From Acidobacteriaceae bacterium (GTDB taxonomy: Bacteria; Acidobacteriota; Terriglobia; Terriglobales; Acidobacteriaceae): a DNA stretch of 30,333 nucleotides. Of the stretch, positions 1 to 6,790 are shown piece after piece. Location: assembly GCA_003140785.1 (NCBI GenBank), contig PLKY01000326.1, positions 642 through 30,974 on the forward strand, read 5' to 3'. The first letter of the stretch is position 1; each line of letters begins with the position of its first letter. The notes beneath the pieces were generated by a model. It made no database searches, was not told where the DNA came from, and was given only the letters and a program-made list of their open reading frames with translations. The position numbers and the translations under genes were made by a program.

Positions 1-395
1 AGCGCGGCATCGCCGCCACCATTGAAGAGCTGCTGTTGTCGGCCGAGTACATTCTTTCTGGCGGAAACTACGATGTGATTCTTTGCGAGCGCGGCATTCG
101 CACGTATGAGACCGCAACGCGCAACACCATGGATATCTCGGCGATTCCTGTTGTGAAGAAGTACTCGCATCTTCCCATCGTCGCCGATCCATCGCACGGC
201 ACGGGCCGTCGCGATATGGTTGCTCCCATGGCTAAGGCCGCCGTGGCTGCGGGAGCCGATGCCATCATTGTTGAGGTCCATCCCAACGCCGATAAAGCAG
301 CCTCCGATGCAGCGCAGACGCTGTATCTGGATCAATTCGATAAGCTGATGGGAGAACTGCGGGTGATTGCCACCGCAGTTGGGAGAAGTTTGTGA
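1..395 (+). CDS. aroF: DAHP synthase (3-deoxy-7-phosphoheptulonate synthase), C-terminal part, cut by window edge
   Basis: Only the last ~131 codons are present; the frame is open from position 3 to the TGA at 393-395, and the true start lies before the window. The enzyme condenses phosphoenolpyruvate with erythrose 4-phosphate, the first step of the shikimate pathway, in the cytoplasm. The segment reads through CERGIRTYE, a run ending in PIVADPSHGTGRRD, and AIIVEVHPNPDKA-like sequence (here AIIVEVHPNADKA), which are the C-terminal barrel motifs of type I-beta (AroF/AroA-Q) DAHP synthases; the DPSH and EVHPN residues belong to the metal and substrate site. A TTG at 36 is internal and is not the start. 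The next gene is tyrA, which fits an aromatic amino acid cluster. Whether an N-terminal regulatory or chorismate mutase domain exists cannot be seen here. Family assignment is secure. Confidence 0.93.
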   Translation, partial: RGIAATIEELLLSAEYILSGGNYDVILCERGIRTYETATRNTMDISAIPVVKKYSHLPIVADPSHGTGRRDMVAPMAKAAVAAGADAIIVEVHPNADKAASDAAQTLYLDQFDKLMGELRVIATAVGRSL

Positions 396-428
396 GAGGC
401 AGCGGGACCGGCGTTCGAATAGCATCGT

Positions 429-464
429 TTTCCCAGGTCTCAGAAGCGAGACCTGGGGCACCCA
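429..464. repeat. Palindromic intergenic repeat, copy 1 (TTTCCCA-stem-TGGGGCACCCA)
   Basis: A perfect 10-bp inverted repeat, CCCAGGTCTC (432-441) and GAGACCTGGG (448-457), encloses a 6-nt loop AGAAGC. It is flanked by TTTCCCA on the left and TGGGGCACCCA on the right. The same flanks surround a different stem at 6231-6286, so these look like two members of one dispersed family rather than one-off terminators. It sits between the DAHP synthase stop and the tyrA start, and has no T-tract after the stem in the + direction. Confidence 0.7.
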
Positions 465-510
465 GCCTTACTGGCTCTGCTCACCTCGCAAATCCCGCTT
501 AGAAGGGTCC

Positions 511-1371
511 ATGATCGAGCGCATCGCCATTGTTGGTACAGGCCTGCTGGGCGCCTCCGCGGGTCTGGCGTTGCGCGCGGCTGGTTTCCGCGGAACGATC
601 ATGGGTTGGAATCGCAGCCCGGAGCAGGCGCAGACCGCGCTCCAAATGGGCGCACTCGATTCCATTGCGACCGACCCTCTGCAGATGGCTCGCGACTGCC
701 AGGTGGTGCTGCTGGCCACGCCCGTCTATGCAATTCTCGACTGGATGGAGCAGCTCGCCGGCGTGCTTGGGCCAGATCATCTGGTCACGGACGTCGGAAG
801 CACCAAGGCGCAGATCACTTCTGCGGCCAACCGCCTTTTCAATCAGCCGGACCGCGCGGCATTTCTGCCTGGACATCCCATGGCGGGCAAGGAGCGCGGC
901 GGCGCGGCGCTCGCCGATGCGGAGTTGTTTCGCGGCGCGGTCTGGATGTTCACGGATAATCCCGCCTGGAGCCGGTCGGCCCCCGCAACTGAGCTGGTCC
1001 GCGACTGGCGCGCATGGGTCGCCGCGATCGGCGCCAACGTCATCGATATCGATCCTGCGCGCCACGATGAATTGGTCGCCTGGGTCAGCCATTTGCCGCA
1101 GTTTGTCGCGACGGGATTGAGCGCGCTGCTTGAGGACCAGGTCGGCGACGCGCCTGAGTTGAAAGATGTGGGGGGACGCGGACTGCGCGAGATGACGCGT
1201 CTGGGCGCAAGCCCGTACTCTATGTGGCGCGACATCGCTTATACCAACTCCGAATCGATCCAAAAAGCGCTCTTCGCGCTTGAACAACGCCTCGCGCACA
1301 TTCGCGAAAACCTGCGCACTCCTGAACTGCGCGCCGAGTTCGACAAGGCGAATCAGTTTCGCAAAGAGTAG
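511..1371 (+). CDS. tyrA: Prephenate dehydrogenase
   Basis: This 286-aa cytoplasmic enzyme would oxidatively decarboxylate prephenate to 4-hydroxyphenylpyruvate with NAD(P), committing chorismate to tyrosine. The N terminus carries the Rossmann dinucleotide fingerprint GTGLLG at residues 9-14. The catalytic-region motif GHPMAG has its histidine at about residue 122, and a second conserved segment, ARHDELVAWVSHLPQ, spans about 183-197. A DVGSTKA motif lies near 94-100. The frame is open upstream to 367, but the ATG at 511 is chosen because it places the Rossmann strand immediately at the N terminus and has AGAAGGG a few bases upstream. There is no ACT or chorismate mutase domain, so it is the short monofunctional type. 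It follows the DAHP synthase with a palindromic repeat between, and the methyltransferase starts 20 nt after it. Confidence 0.93.
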   Translation: MIERIAIVGTGLLGASAGLALRAAGFRGTIMGWNRSPEQAQTALQMGALDSIATDPLQMARDCQVVLLATPVYAILDWMEQLAGVLGPDHLVTDVGSTKAQITSAANRLFNQPDRAAFLPGHPMAGKERGGAALADAELFRGAVWMFTDNPAWSRSAPATELVRDWRAWVAAIGANVIDIDPARHDELVAWVSHLPQFVATGLSALLEDQVGDAPELKDVGGRGLREMTRLGASPYSMWRDIAYTNSESIQKALFALEQRLAHIRENLRTPELRAEFDKANQFRKE

Positions 1372-1391
1372 TTCGCACTGGAAGAGAACCG

Positions 1392-1997
1392 ATGACCGTG
1401 CAAGAGCAGTTCGGCCAGATCGATATCTATGTCTTCGATCAGATTCTGCGCGGCAACATCGCCCCCGGCATGCGCGTACTCGACGCCGGATGTGGATACG
1501 GGCGCAATCTCGTCCATCTGCTGCGCGAGGGGTGTGAAGTCTTCGCCCTCGACGCGGACGCAGCCGGCGTGGAACATGTGCGCCAGCTATCAGCATCGCT
1601 CGCGACCGGATTGCCGCCGGAGAATTTCCAGGTCGCGCCCATCGAGCAGATGCCTTTCCCCGATGAATTTGCCGATGTAGTGATCTGCAGCTCTGTCCTG
1701 CACTTTGCGCGAGACGCTCGGCATTTTCTGGCCATGTTGAAGGATTTGTGGAGGGTGCTGCGACCCGGCGGGATGCTGTTCTGCAGGTTGGGTTCGCGAA
1801 TCGGCATGGATTTCGAATCTGTGCGCCCCAACATCTACGTGGTTGGCGACGGGTCCGAGTGGTTCCTGGTCGATGAGAAGATGCTCCTGCGATTAACCGA
1901 GGAGCTGAATGGTGTGCTGGTCGATCCGCTGAAGACGACCATTGTGCAGGATTACCGCTGCATGACGACCTGGGTGCTTCGAAAACGCAAAAATTGA
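1392..1997 (+). CDS. Class I SAM-dependent methyltransferase
   Basis: This 201-aa cytoplasmic protein has the class I methyltransferase fold signature: motif I VLDAGCGYG at residues 29-37 binds S-adenosylmethionine, an acidic strand end FALDAD follows near 51-56, and the motif IV/V region CSSVLHFARD plus the post-motif VLRPGGMLFCR lies at about 97-135. It is of the Methyltransf_11 type. The substrate cannot be told from sequence. The start has GGAAGAG upstream at normal spacing, and the gene follows tyrA by 20 nt, so the two are probably co-transcribed, although no functional link is evident. Its stop lies 12 nt from the convergent stop of the PIN-domain gene. The residues after 140 are less conserved in appearance and may form the substrate cap. 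Confidence 0.85.
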   Translation: MTVQEQFGQIDIYVFDQILRGNIAPGMRVLDAGCGYGRNLVHLLREGCEVFALDADAAGVEHVRQLSASLATGLPPENFQVAPIEQMPFPDEFADVVICSSVLHFARDARHFLAMLKDLWRVLRPGGMLFCRLGSRIGMDFESVRPNIYVVGDGSEWFLVDEKMLLRLTEELNGVLVDPLKTTIVQDYRCMTTWVLRKRKN

Positions 1998-2009
1998 GGC
2001 AGCCTAAAT

Positions 2010-2483
2010 CTAGCCTTCTTTTACCGCCTCAACGGCTTCTGTCAGCGGGTTCAGCACGTTAAATCCCTCGGATTTTGCCGCTTCCAGCAGATTCTGCGAA
2101 GCCGACACGAAGATGATCTCCGTGCCTTGAAACATCTCGCGCGCCACAATCGCAGCTCCTACCTGGATCGCGTCGGGCCAGCGAAGTTCCGTCCGGTCCA
2201 CGAGCTGCCGTGCAGCCTCCAACACCGCCGGATTCAGCGGCTCCTGCACCATGCGGGCCGCCTCAACACGCAAAATGTCTAGTGCGGAAATAGCATCTTC
2301 GGCGCTGATGGCCCCTGCCCGCGCACGCCGCCGGATTGCGGAGTAAACCTCCAACGGAGCAGACGCCGCAATCAATTTGCGGTTGTCTTCCACGGTCTCC
2401 ATCAGGCGTATGAGCGCATCGGTGCCAGGCTCCTGCACAAACAGCTTGGCGAACGCCGTGGATTCGAGGAAGTAGCAGCTCAC
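2010..2483 (-). CDS. vapC: PIN-domain protein, VapC-like toxin with altered acidic residues
   Basis: This 157-aa protein has the layout of VapC ribonuclease toxins: an N-terminal strand with YFLESTAFAKLF, a middle LEVYSAIRRR motif with E45, a WPDAIQVGAAI motif with D104, and a terminal FVSASQNLLEAA motif. PIN nucleases normally use four acidic residues to hold Mg/Mn. Here the first, usually Asp in a LDTSA-type motif, is E7 (codon gaa), and the last, usually Asp in FVSxDxxL, is S129. It may therefore be a weak nuclease, a binding-only relative, or a subfamily with shifted ligands. The start is a GTG whose last bases overlap the stop of the upstream gene (GTGA at 2480-2483), so it is translationally coupled to the 240-aa partner, which holds the place of an antitoxin. 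Family call is good; activity is uncertain. Confidence 0.75.
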   Translation of the reverse strand: MSCYFLESTAFAKLFVQEPGTDALIRLMETVEDNRKLIAASAPLEVYSAIRRRARAGAISAEDAISALDILRVEAARMVQEPLNPAVLEAARQLVDRTELRWPDAIQVGAAIVAREMFQGTEIIFVSASQNLLEAAKSEGFNVLNPLTEAVEAVKEG

Positions 2484-3202
2484 AGAGTGCCGCGCTCCTC
2501 GTCGATGACTTCAACAACCGAACCGCCGCCGTGCACGGCCACTGGATGAAAGCGCTGCGCCTCCTCGGGAATGTTGGCTTCAGCCCGGTTCAAGCGAATA
2601 GTCGTGGTTGGATATGCCGGTGTCTTGGGGTTTGCGATCTTGCTGGTCAGCACAACGCCGCGCTGAATGGCTTCAGCCAATACTGCCTGCCGCGATTCAG
2701 GGTGCTGATTCCAACGATAGGTCTTGCGCGGCAGAAACGAATCACGGAACCATTTCAGCGCGATAAAAGCATGCCCGCCCCGCTCCGCCTCGGCTAGAGC
2801 TCCGCAAAGCTCCTTCACGCGCGCCTCCAGATCGGCAGGAATCATCGCTGGCTGGCCGTCGTCTTCACTCTCAAATGCATGTTCGACCGCCGACCTCGGA
2901 GCGCGAATCTCCCGCGGAGCCGTTCCTGCCCCATCGGTGCGCTCAAAATAGATCCGGACTTCGTCTTCTTCCGGCGACCAGGTTTCCGCCGACGCATTGC
3001 GCCGCTTGCTGCGGCCATTCTCACTACAAAGCTCCACAATCGCCTGGTACCCCGGCGGCGCCAGAAACCGCAATGCCCTCACCAGACCCGGATCCTGTGA
3101 GAAAGCGAGTTCCCCCAAAGCTTCTTCAATAATCTCTTCTGCGTCAGGGATACTTAGGTTGCTGACGTCTATGCTGCTTTGCGCAGCTTGTGTCGCTTTC
3201 AT
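2480..3202 (-). CDS. Hypothetical protein, possible non-canonical antitoxin
   Basis: I do not recognise this 240-aa protein. It is soluble, acidic in its first half, and without signal peptide or membrane segment. An acidic N terminus (about 1-50) includes a run of Glu, and a segment near 160-225, around FIALKWFRDSFLPRKTYRW and AIQRGVVLTSKI, could form a small helix-strand domain. It overlaps the PIN-domain gene by 4 nt (GTGA), the usual arrangement of antitoxin then toxin, but it is roughly three times the length of ordinary VapB antitoxins and shows no obvious AbrB, ribbon-helix-helix or Phd motif. The ATG at 3202 has GGGAGAAG upstream. A TTATAG hexamer (3220-3215) with TTGGAC (3242-3237) at 16-bp spacing is a plausible promoter. 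The antitoxin role is inferred from position only. Confidence 0.6.
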   Translation of the reverse strand: MKATQAAQSSIDVSNLSIPDAEEIIEEALGELAFSQDPGLVRALRFLAPPGYQAIVELCSENGRSKRRNASAETWSPEEDEVRIYFERTDGAGTAPREIRAPRSAVEHAFESEDDGQPAMIPADLEARVKELCGALAEAERGGHAFIALKWFRDSFLPRKTYRWNQHPESRQAVLAEAIQRGVVLTSKIANPKTPAYPTTTIRLNRAEANIPEEAQRFHPVAVHGGGSVVEVIDEERGTL

Positions 3203-3214
3203 TTTTGCTTCTCC

Positions 3215-3242
3215 CTATAACGTCTCTCTAGCCCGCGTCCAA
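3215..3242 (-). promoter_or_regulatory. Putative promoter of the PIN-domain module
   Basis: On the minus strand TTGGAC (3242-3237) and TTATAG (3220-3215) are separated by 16 bp. Transcription would begin near 3208, giving a short leader carrying the GGGAGAAG ribosome-binding site before the ATG at 3202. Both hexamers match consensus only partly. Confidence 0.4.
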
Positions 3243-3303
3243 GGCGGTGTTTCAGGGCCCGAAGATCTTGGTCCAGAATATGTTAGCCACGCTAACGCAG
3301 ATA

Positions 3304-3329
3304 CTGGTTTCCTCGCAAGAAGAAACCAG
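3304..3329. repeat. 8-bp perfect inverted repeat, 10-nt loop
   Basis: CTGGTTTC (3304-3311) and GAAACCAG (3322-3329) form a perfect stem around a 10-nt loop. It lies about 100 bp upstream of the minus-strand gene and is followed by no T-tract on either strand. It could be an operator or a hairpin of an untranslated RNA; no second copy was seen in the window. Confidence 0.45.
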
Positions 3330-3629
3330 AGATGGCTTTCCCGAATGGGCGTAAGGCGATGTATGGTTTTCGGCGGTTCCAGGGAACCTTCCCCAATCAG
3401 TCCCCGATAACTGGACCGCCTGCTTCCATTTCTCTCTTTGAACCCGAAAAGGAATTCGAGAAACTCTAGCTAATCAATCCCCAAGAGCTAATCGCGTCTC
3501 AGTGTAAATGATAATAATACGTTTCTTACTGATTGCTACAGGGAATCGCGCCTTCCGAACCCATCGCACCAAAATGATCCGGAAACTCCCGTAATCCTAC
3601 GGAAGATTTCCTTAAGTTCCCCATCTCCG

Positions 3630-3641
3630 TACAATAGGGTC
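3630..3641 (+). promoter_or_regulatory. -10 element of a probable leaderless promoter (TACAAT, 6 nt, ATG)
   Basis: TACAAT at 3630-3635 ends 6 nt before the ATG at 3642, so transcription initiating at the normal distance would start on or beside the initiation codon. No Shine-Dalgarno sequence is present. The -35 region (around TTTCCT, 3607-3612) is weak. Confidence 0.55.
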
Positions 3642-6143
3642 ATGCGGCAATTGTTGTTGGTTTTATTGCTCTCCTTCTCCGCGCTGCAATCGAGTGCCCA
3701 GGCTTTTGATCTGGCGGGCCCGAAAGTCGATATCCACGTAAAGCGGGGTTCCGTCACGCTGCCCATTGGCGAAGTGTCGAACCTGCTCCCTGGAGACCGG
3801 CTATGGATTCATCCGGACTTTCCGGATAGCCAATCGGCGCGCTATGTTCTGATTGTCGCGTTCCTGCGCGGAATCACCAATCCCCCTCCCAACGACTGGT
3901 TCACCCGGGTTGAGACATGGAACCGGGAAGCACGGGAAGAAGGCGTCTTTGTCACCGTACCTCAGGAGGCGCAGCAGGCCATTGTCTTCCTGGCGCCGGA
4001 AACAGGCGGAGACTTCAGCACCCTGCGCAATGCCGTTCGTGGGCGGCCAGGGATCTTTGTCCGCGCCAGCCAGGACCTGCAGACGGCGAGCTGGGACCGG
4101 ATGCGCCTTGATGCCTACCTTTCTGAAATAAAGGTCACTTCTCAAACCGATCCAAATTCTCTTAAGGCGCGCGCCGAAATCGCTGCCCGCAGCCTGGGCA
4201 TCAAGGTCAACCAGGAATGCTTCGATAAGCCCATCGACCAGCAGGCAACGTGCCTCTCTCTACATACGGACGGGCTGGTTATGGACGACTCCAACGCACA
4301 AACCCGTGTGGGGCAACTTACCGAGGGCTCGACCGCGGACCTGATGAATCAGCTCAGTTATTCCAATATGGCAGGTGCCGGAGCCTACAGTCCCTACATC
4401 GGCGCCATCGTAGATACTGCGCGCATCCTCTCCTCTCTCCACACGGCACACTACCAGTACATTCCAGCCCTTGCTCTGCCCACAGAAGACACGTTGAACC
4501 TTCGGCTCAGCGTGCCGCCCTCCTTCCGCGACCCCAAGTCTGTGGTGGTGGTGGCGCTGCCACCCATCGGCCCGCCCAGGATGCCGCCTTTGCATCCCGT
4601 CGATCCCAAGGAAGTCTTCTGCGCGCAGAAACCCGATCTGGTGCTCCCAGCCGAGGGCGCGCCGCTTGTTCTCGCCACGCAACTCGCTCACGATCTGACC
4701 CTGCACATCGAGACCAATGGCAATGCGGTCGACCTTCCTTTGAAGGCTGATCCGGGTGAAGGTGGCCTGGCTCTCTATCATCCCGCTCCGCATTTACCGG
4801 TCAGTGAAGTTACAGCGGAAGTGCGCGGCAAGTGGGGTTTCGACGATTGGATTGGCCCGACTTACCACCTGCATTCCGCGCAGCAAGGCAAATGGAGCGT
4901 TGCCTTCAGCGACCAGTCCGCCCTCGTCGTAGGCCGCGAAGACACGCTGCACCTGCAAGGCGACAGCAGCCTCTGCGTCGACAAGGTTGAAGAAGTCTCA
5001 GCTGCCGGCAATGCACTCCCACTGACTTGGAAGTCGCCCAAGCCGGAGGCGCTCGTCTTTTCCGTGCCTTTGACCGACGCCACTCCTGGGCCGGTCAAGA
5101 TCGAGATCACGCAATTTGGCCTCGAAAAGCCCGATGTGCTGAAACTGAATGCCTATGCCGAGGCCGCATCGCTCGATCGCTTGTCCTTGAGCGCCGGCGA
5201 TCCCGGAGCAGTGCTGACCGGCACGCGCCTCGACGAGGTCGCCAGGGCTTCTTTGAACGGAGTCATCTGGTCCCCCGCCACGTTAGGCCGCATTCAGGAC
5301 ATCGACCGGCTGGCAATGCACGCCGACGCTTCGACCGCGGCCCTCGAACCTGGCCAGCATTACCTTGCCAATGTCGAACTGCGCGACGGGCGGGAACTCA
5401 AAGTCCACACGACCGTGAATCCGGCTCGACCGCAAATCGCGCTTCTGAGCAAAGGTTCGCAGGACGGAGCCGAGGCGGCATTACCCGTACAATTCGGCAG
5501 CCAGGACGATTTGCCGGTCGAGAAGAAGCTGCTCTTCTTTCTCAAGTCCAGGATCCCGATAAGTTTCCCCAGGGACGAAAAGATCGAAGTCTCCGCCGTC
5601 GACGGCAGCTTTCACACCGCACTTTCCCTCGCCGACGGAAGCTTGATGCTTGAAGACGCCAACACCGCGCTCGGCGTCGTGGAGCCTTTGGCAAAGTTTG
5701 GCCCTTCGGCCTTTGGCCCCATCGAGGCGCGCGCCGTCTCCGCGGACGGAGTCGCCGGGGACTGGCTGCCGCTGGGAACGCTCGTTCGGATGCCTGGTTT
5801 CAAGGAACTGCACTGCCCGCATGCGATTGCCAAACCATGCGCACTTAGCGGAAGGAATCTCTTTCTGGCCACCGCAATTGCCGCAACTTCGGCGTTCGAT
5901 AACCCCACCGACGTGCCGCCGGACTTCACCGGCACCGAGCTCGTGGTGCCGCATCCCTCCAGCGGCACGCTATACGTCAAGCTCCGCGACGATCCGGGAA
6001 CGGTGCAGACCCTGACCCTTCCGGTGCTGCCCATCAGCGCGTTGACCATCCTGCCCGAGAGGATTCCAGGACCAGCGTCAGGGGAACCGCCGGCCCAGCC
6101 GAAGACTGATTCTCCGGCGACGCCCCCGCCCGCAACGCCCTAG
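3642..6143 (+). CDS. Large exported protein of unknown function
   Basis: I do not recognise the function of this 833-aa protein. The first ~21 residues are a clear Sec signal peptide (MRQLLLVLLLSFSALQSSAQ-type core with AQA near the cleavage site), so the mature chain acts in the periplasm or outside the cell. The mature part begins with a beta-rich segment containing LLPGDRLWIHPDFPDSQSA (about 48-66), then a helical middle with cysteines at about 193 and 204, and repeated beta-sandwich-like stretches from about 290 onward. The last 25 residues are a proline-rich tail. It has no membrane anchor other than the signal peptide and no lipobox. The ATG at 3642 is chosen because it begins the signal peptide and lies 6 nt after a TACAAT hexamer. 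A palindromic repeat lies about 90 bp after its stop, between it and the convergent ferredoxin. Confidence 0.7.
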   Translation: MRQLLLVLLLSFSALQSSAQAFDLAGPKVDIHVKRGSVTLPIGEVSNLLPGDRLWIHPDFPDSQSARYVLIVAFLRGITNPPPNDWFTRVETWNREAREEGVFVTVPQEAQQAIVFLAPETGGDFSTLRNAVRGRPGIFVRASQDLQTASWDRMRLDAYLSEIKVTSQTDPNSLKARAEIAARSLGIKVNQECFDKPIDQQATCLSLHTDGLVMDDSNAQTRVGQLTEGSTADLMNQLSYSNMAGAGAYSPYIGAIVDTARILSSLHTAHYQYIPALALPTEDTLNLRLSVPPSFRDPKSVVVVALPPIGPPRMPPLHPVDPKEVFCAQKPDLVLPAEGAPLVLATQLAHDLTLHIETNGNAVDLPLKADPGEGGLALYHPAPHLPVSEVTAEVRGKWGFDDWIGPTYHLHSAQQGKWSVAFSDQSALVVGREDTLHLQGDSSLCVDKVEEVSAAGNALPLTWKSPKPEALVFSVPLTDATPGPVKIEITQFGLEKPDVLKLNAYAEAASLDRLSLSAGDPGAVLTGTRLDEVARASLNGVIWSPATLGRIQDIDRLAMHADASTAALEPGQHYLANVELRDGRELKVHTTVNPARPQIALLSKGSQDGAEAALPVQFGSQDDLPVEKKLLFFLKSRIPISFPRDEKIEVSAVDGSFHTALSLADGSLMLEDANTALGVVEPLAKFGPSAFGPIEARAVSADGVAGDWLPLGTLVRMPGFKELHCPHAIAKPCALSGRNLFLATAIAATSAFDNPTDVPPDFTGTELVVPHPSSGTLYVKLRDDPGTVQTLTLPVLPISALTILPERIPGPASGEPPAQPKTDSPATPPPATP

Positions 6144-6230
6144 TCTCAATCTCAATCGGCAATAGCCCCCGCCAGCGCGCATTCCTGAGCAGAGGATCCC
6201 ACACTTCGCAAGTGTCAACCTGCACGAAAA

Positions 6231-6287
6231 TGGGTGCCCCATCTTAGACGGGCAACCGGAACCGTTGACCGTCTAAGGTGGGAAAGC
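6231..6287. repeat. Palindromic intergenic repeat, copy 2 (inverted orientation)
   Basis: CCCATCTTAGACGG (6238-6251) pairs with CCGTCTAAGGTGGG (6269-6282), 14 bp with one G-T wobble, around a 17-nt loop that has its own small CAAC/GTTG pairing. Read on the minus strand the element runs TTTCCCA, stem, TGGGGCACCCA, the same outer frame as the repeat at 429-464, although the stem sequence is different. It lies between the convergent 3' ends of the exported-protein gene and the ferredoxin gene, where it could stop transcription from both sides. Confidence 0.7.
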
Positions 6288-6337
6288 ACAAACCCAAACC
6301 AACCGCCGTCTCTGCCAAACACTTTTCCAATGCCACA

Positions 6338-6589
6338 CTACTGAAAATACGCCCGATTTTTCTCCACAAAATGCGCCTTGTCCGCAGGCAGATCGTCCTC
6401 GGCAAAGATCGCATTCTGGGCGCAAACATTTGCGCAGTTTCCGCAATCGATGCATTCATCGGGATTGATGTATACCTGCGAGACAGCGCCCGCATTCGCG
6501 TCGCTCGCTTGCGGCGCAATTGCCGCGGTCGCGCACTCCGCCGCACATACAAAATCCTTGGTACAACCATCCGTCACTACATAAGCCAT
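6338..6589 (-). CDS. Small ferredoxin with 7 cysteines
   Basis: This 83-aa protein is a bacterial-type ferredoxin, a soluble cytoplasmic electron carrier. The C-terminal half has a complete CIDCGNCANVC motif (C46, C49, C52, C56). The N-terminal half has C9, C15 and C19 only. In seven-iron ferredoxins the pattern is C-x7-C-x3-C followed by CxxCxxCxxxC, giving one 3Fe-4S and one 4Fe-4S cluster; here the first spacing is x5, and a 26-residue linker separates the two halves. The usual Pro after the last cysteine of each motif is Ala in both (CAT, CAQ). Either a shortened 3Fe/4Fe ferredoxin or a single-cluster protein is possible. GAGGAG stands at good spacing before the ATG at 6589. No partner oxidoreductase is adjacent. 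Confidence 0.85.
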   Translation of the reverse strand: MAYVVTDGCTKDFVCAAECATAAIAPQASDANAGAVSQVYINPDECIDCGNCANVCAQNAIFAEDDLPADKAHFVEKNRAYFQ

Positions 6590-6655
6590 GATGAAGTCTC
6601 CTCGCTTTCGGGAACGCGCGCTTTTGGCTGCGCTCCTCGTCTCCTTGAGCCTATC

Positions 6656-6690
6656 GACACGTGTCCAATTTCAGTCGTGACTCGAATCAC
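6656..6690. promoter_or_regulatory. Two palindromes between divergent genes, possible operators
   Basis: GACACGTGTC (6656-6665) is a perfect 10-bp palindrome, and GTGACTCGAATCAC (6677-6690) is a 14-bp near-palindrome with one mismatched pair. Both lie in the 201-bp space between the ferredoxin (-) and the membrane protein gene (+), upstream of both. This is a suitable place for a regulator, but no regulator gene is nearby. Confidence 0.35.
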
Positions 6691-6778
6691 AAGGGCGAGG
6701 AATCAATTTGATTACCTGCGTGACCGATCTCAACGCTGCTTTAACCCGCGTGTGACGATTCATTTGCGGGTGCTCACT

Positions 6779-6790
6779 CACAATGTTCCT
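6779..6790 (+). promoter_or_regulatory. -10-like element, leaderless type (CACAAT, 6 nt, ATG)
   Basis: CACAAT (6779-6784) matches TATAAT at four of six positions and ends 6 nt before the ATG at 6791. There is no Shine-Dalgarno sequence. The arrangement repeats that of the neighbouring genes, which is the main support. Confidence 0.4.

Larger units (their letters stand above)
3203..3641. other. 439-bp intergenic region with several inverted and direct repeats
   Basis: This spacer separates the divergent 240-aa gene (-) and the 833-aa exported protein gene (+). No convincing gene is present. It holds the probable minus-strand promoter (3215-3242), a perfect 6-bp inverted repeat GTTAGC-CAC-GCTAAC (3282-3296), a perfect 8-bp inverted repeat CTGGTTTC/GAAACCAG with a 10-nt loop (3304-3329), a direct repeat AGCTAATC at 3468-3475 and 3486-3493 (18-bp period), an AT-rich stretch near 3505-3525, and the plus-strand -10 hexamer at 3630. 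The short inverted repeat could be an operator for the toxin-like module, but this is a guess. Confidence 0.5.

Noticed and set aside
499..1596. Long open frame on the minus strand across tyrA and the methyltransferase gene
   Set aside because: It is arginine-rich, has no recognisable motif, and lies opposite two well-supported genes; long antisense frames are expected in GC-rich coding DNA.
1994..2032. 7-bp inverted repeat TTGAGGC/GCCTCAA across two convergent stop codons as a bidirectional terminator
   Set aside because: The 25-nt loop is long and no T-tract follows on either side; too weak to call.
6278..6790. N-terminal extension of the membrane protein frame
   Set aside because: It runs antisense through the ferredoxin gene and has non-coding-like composition; the hydrophobic protein begins at 6791.
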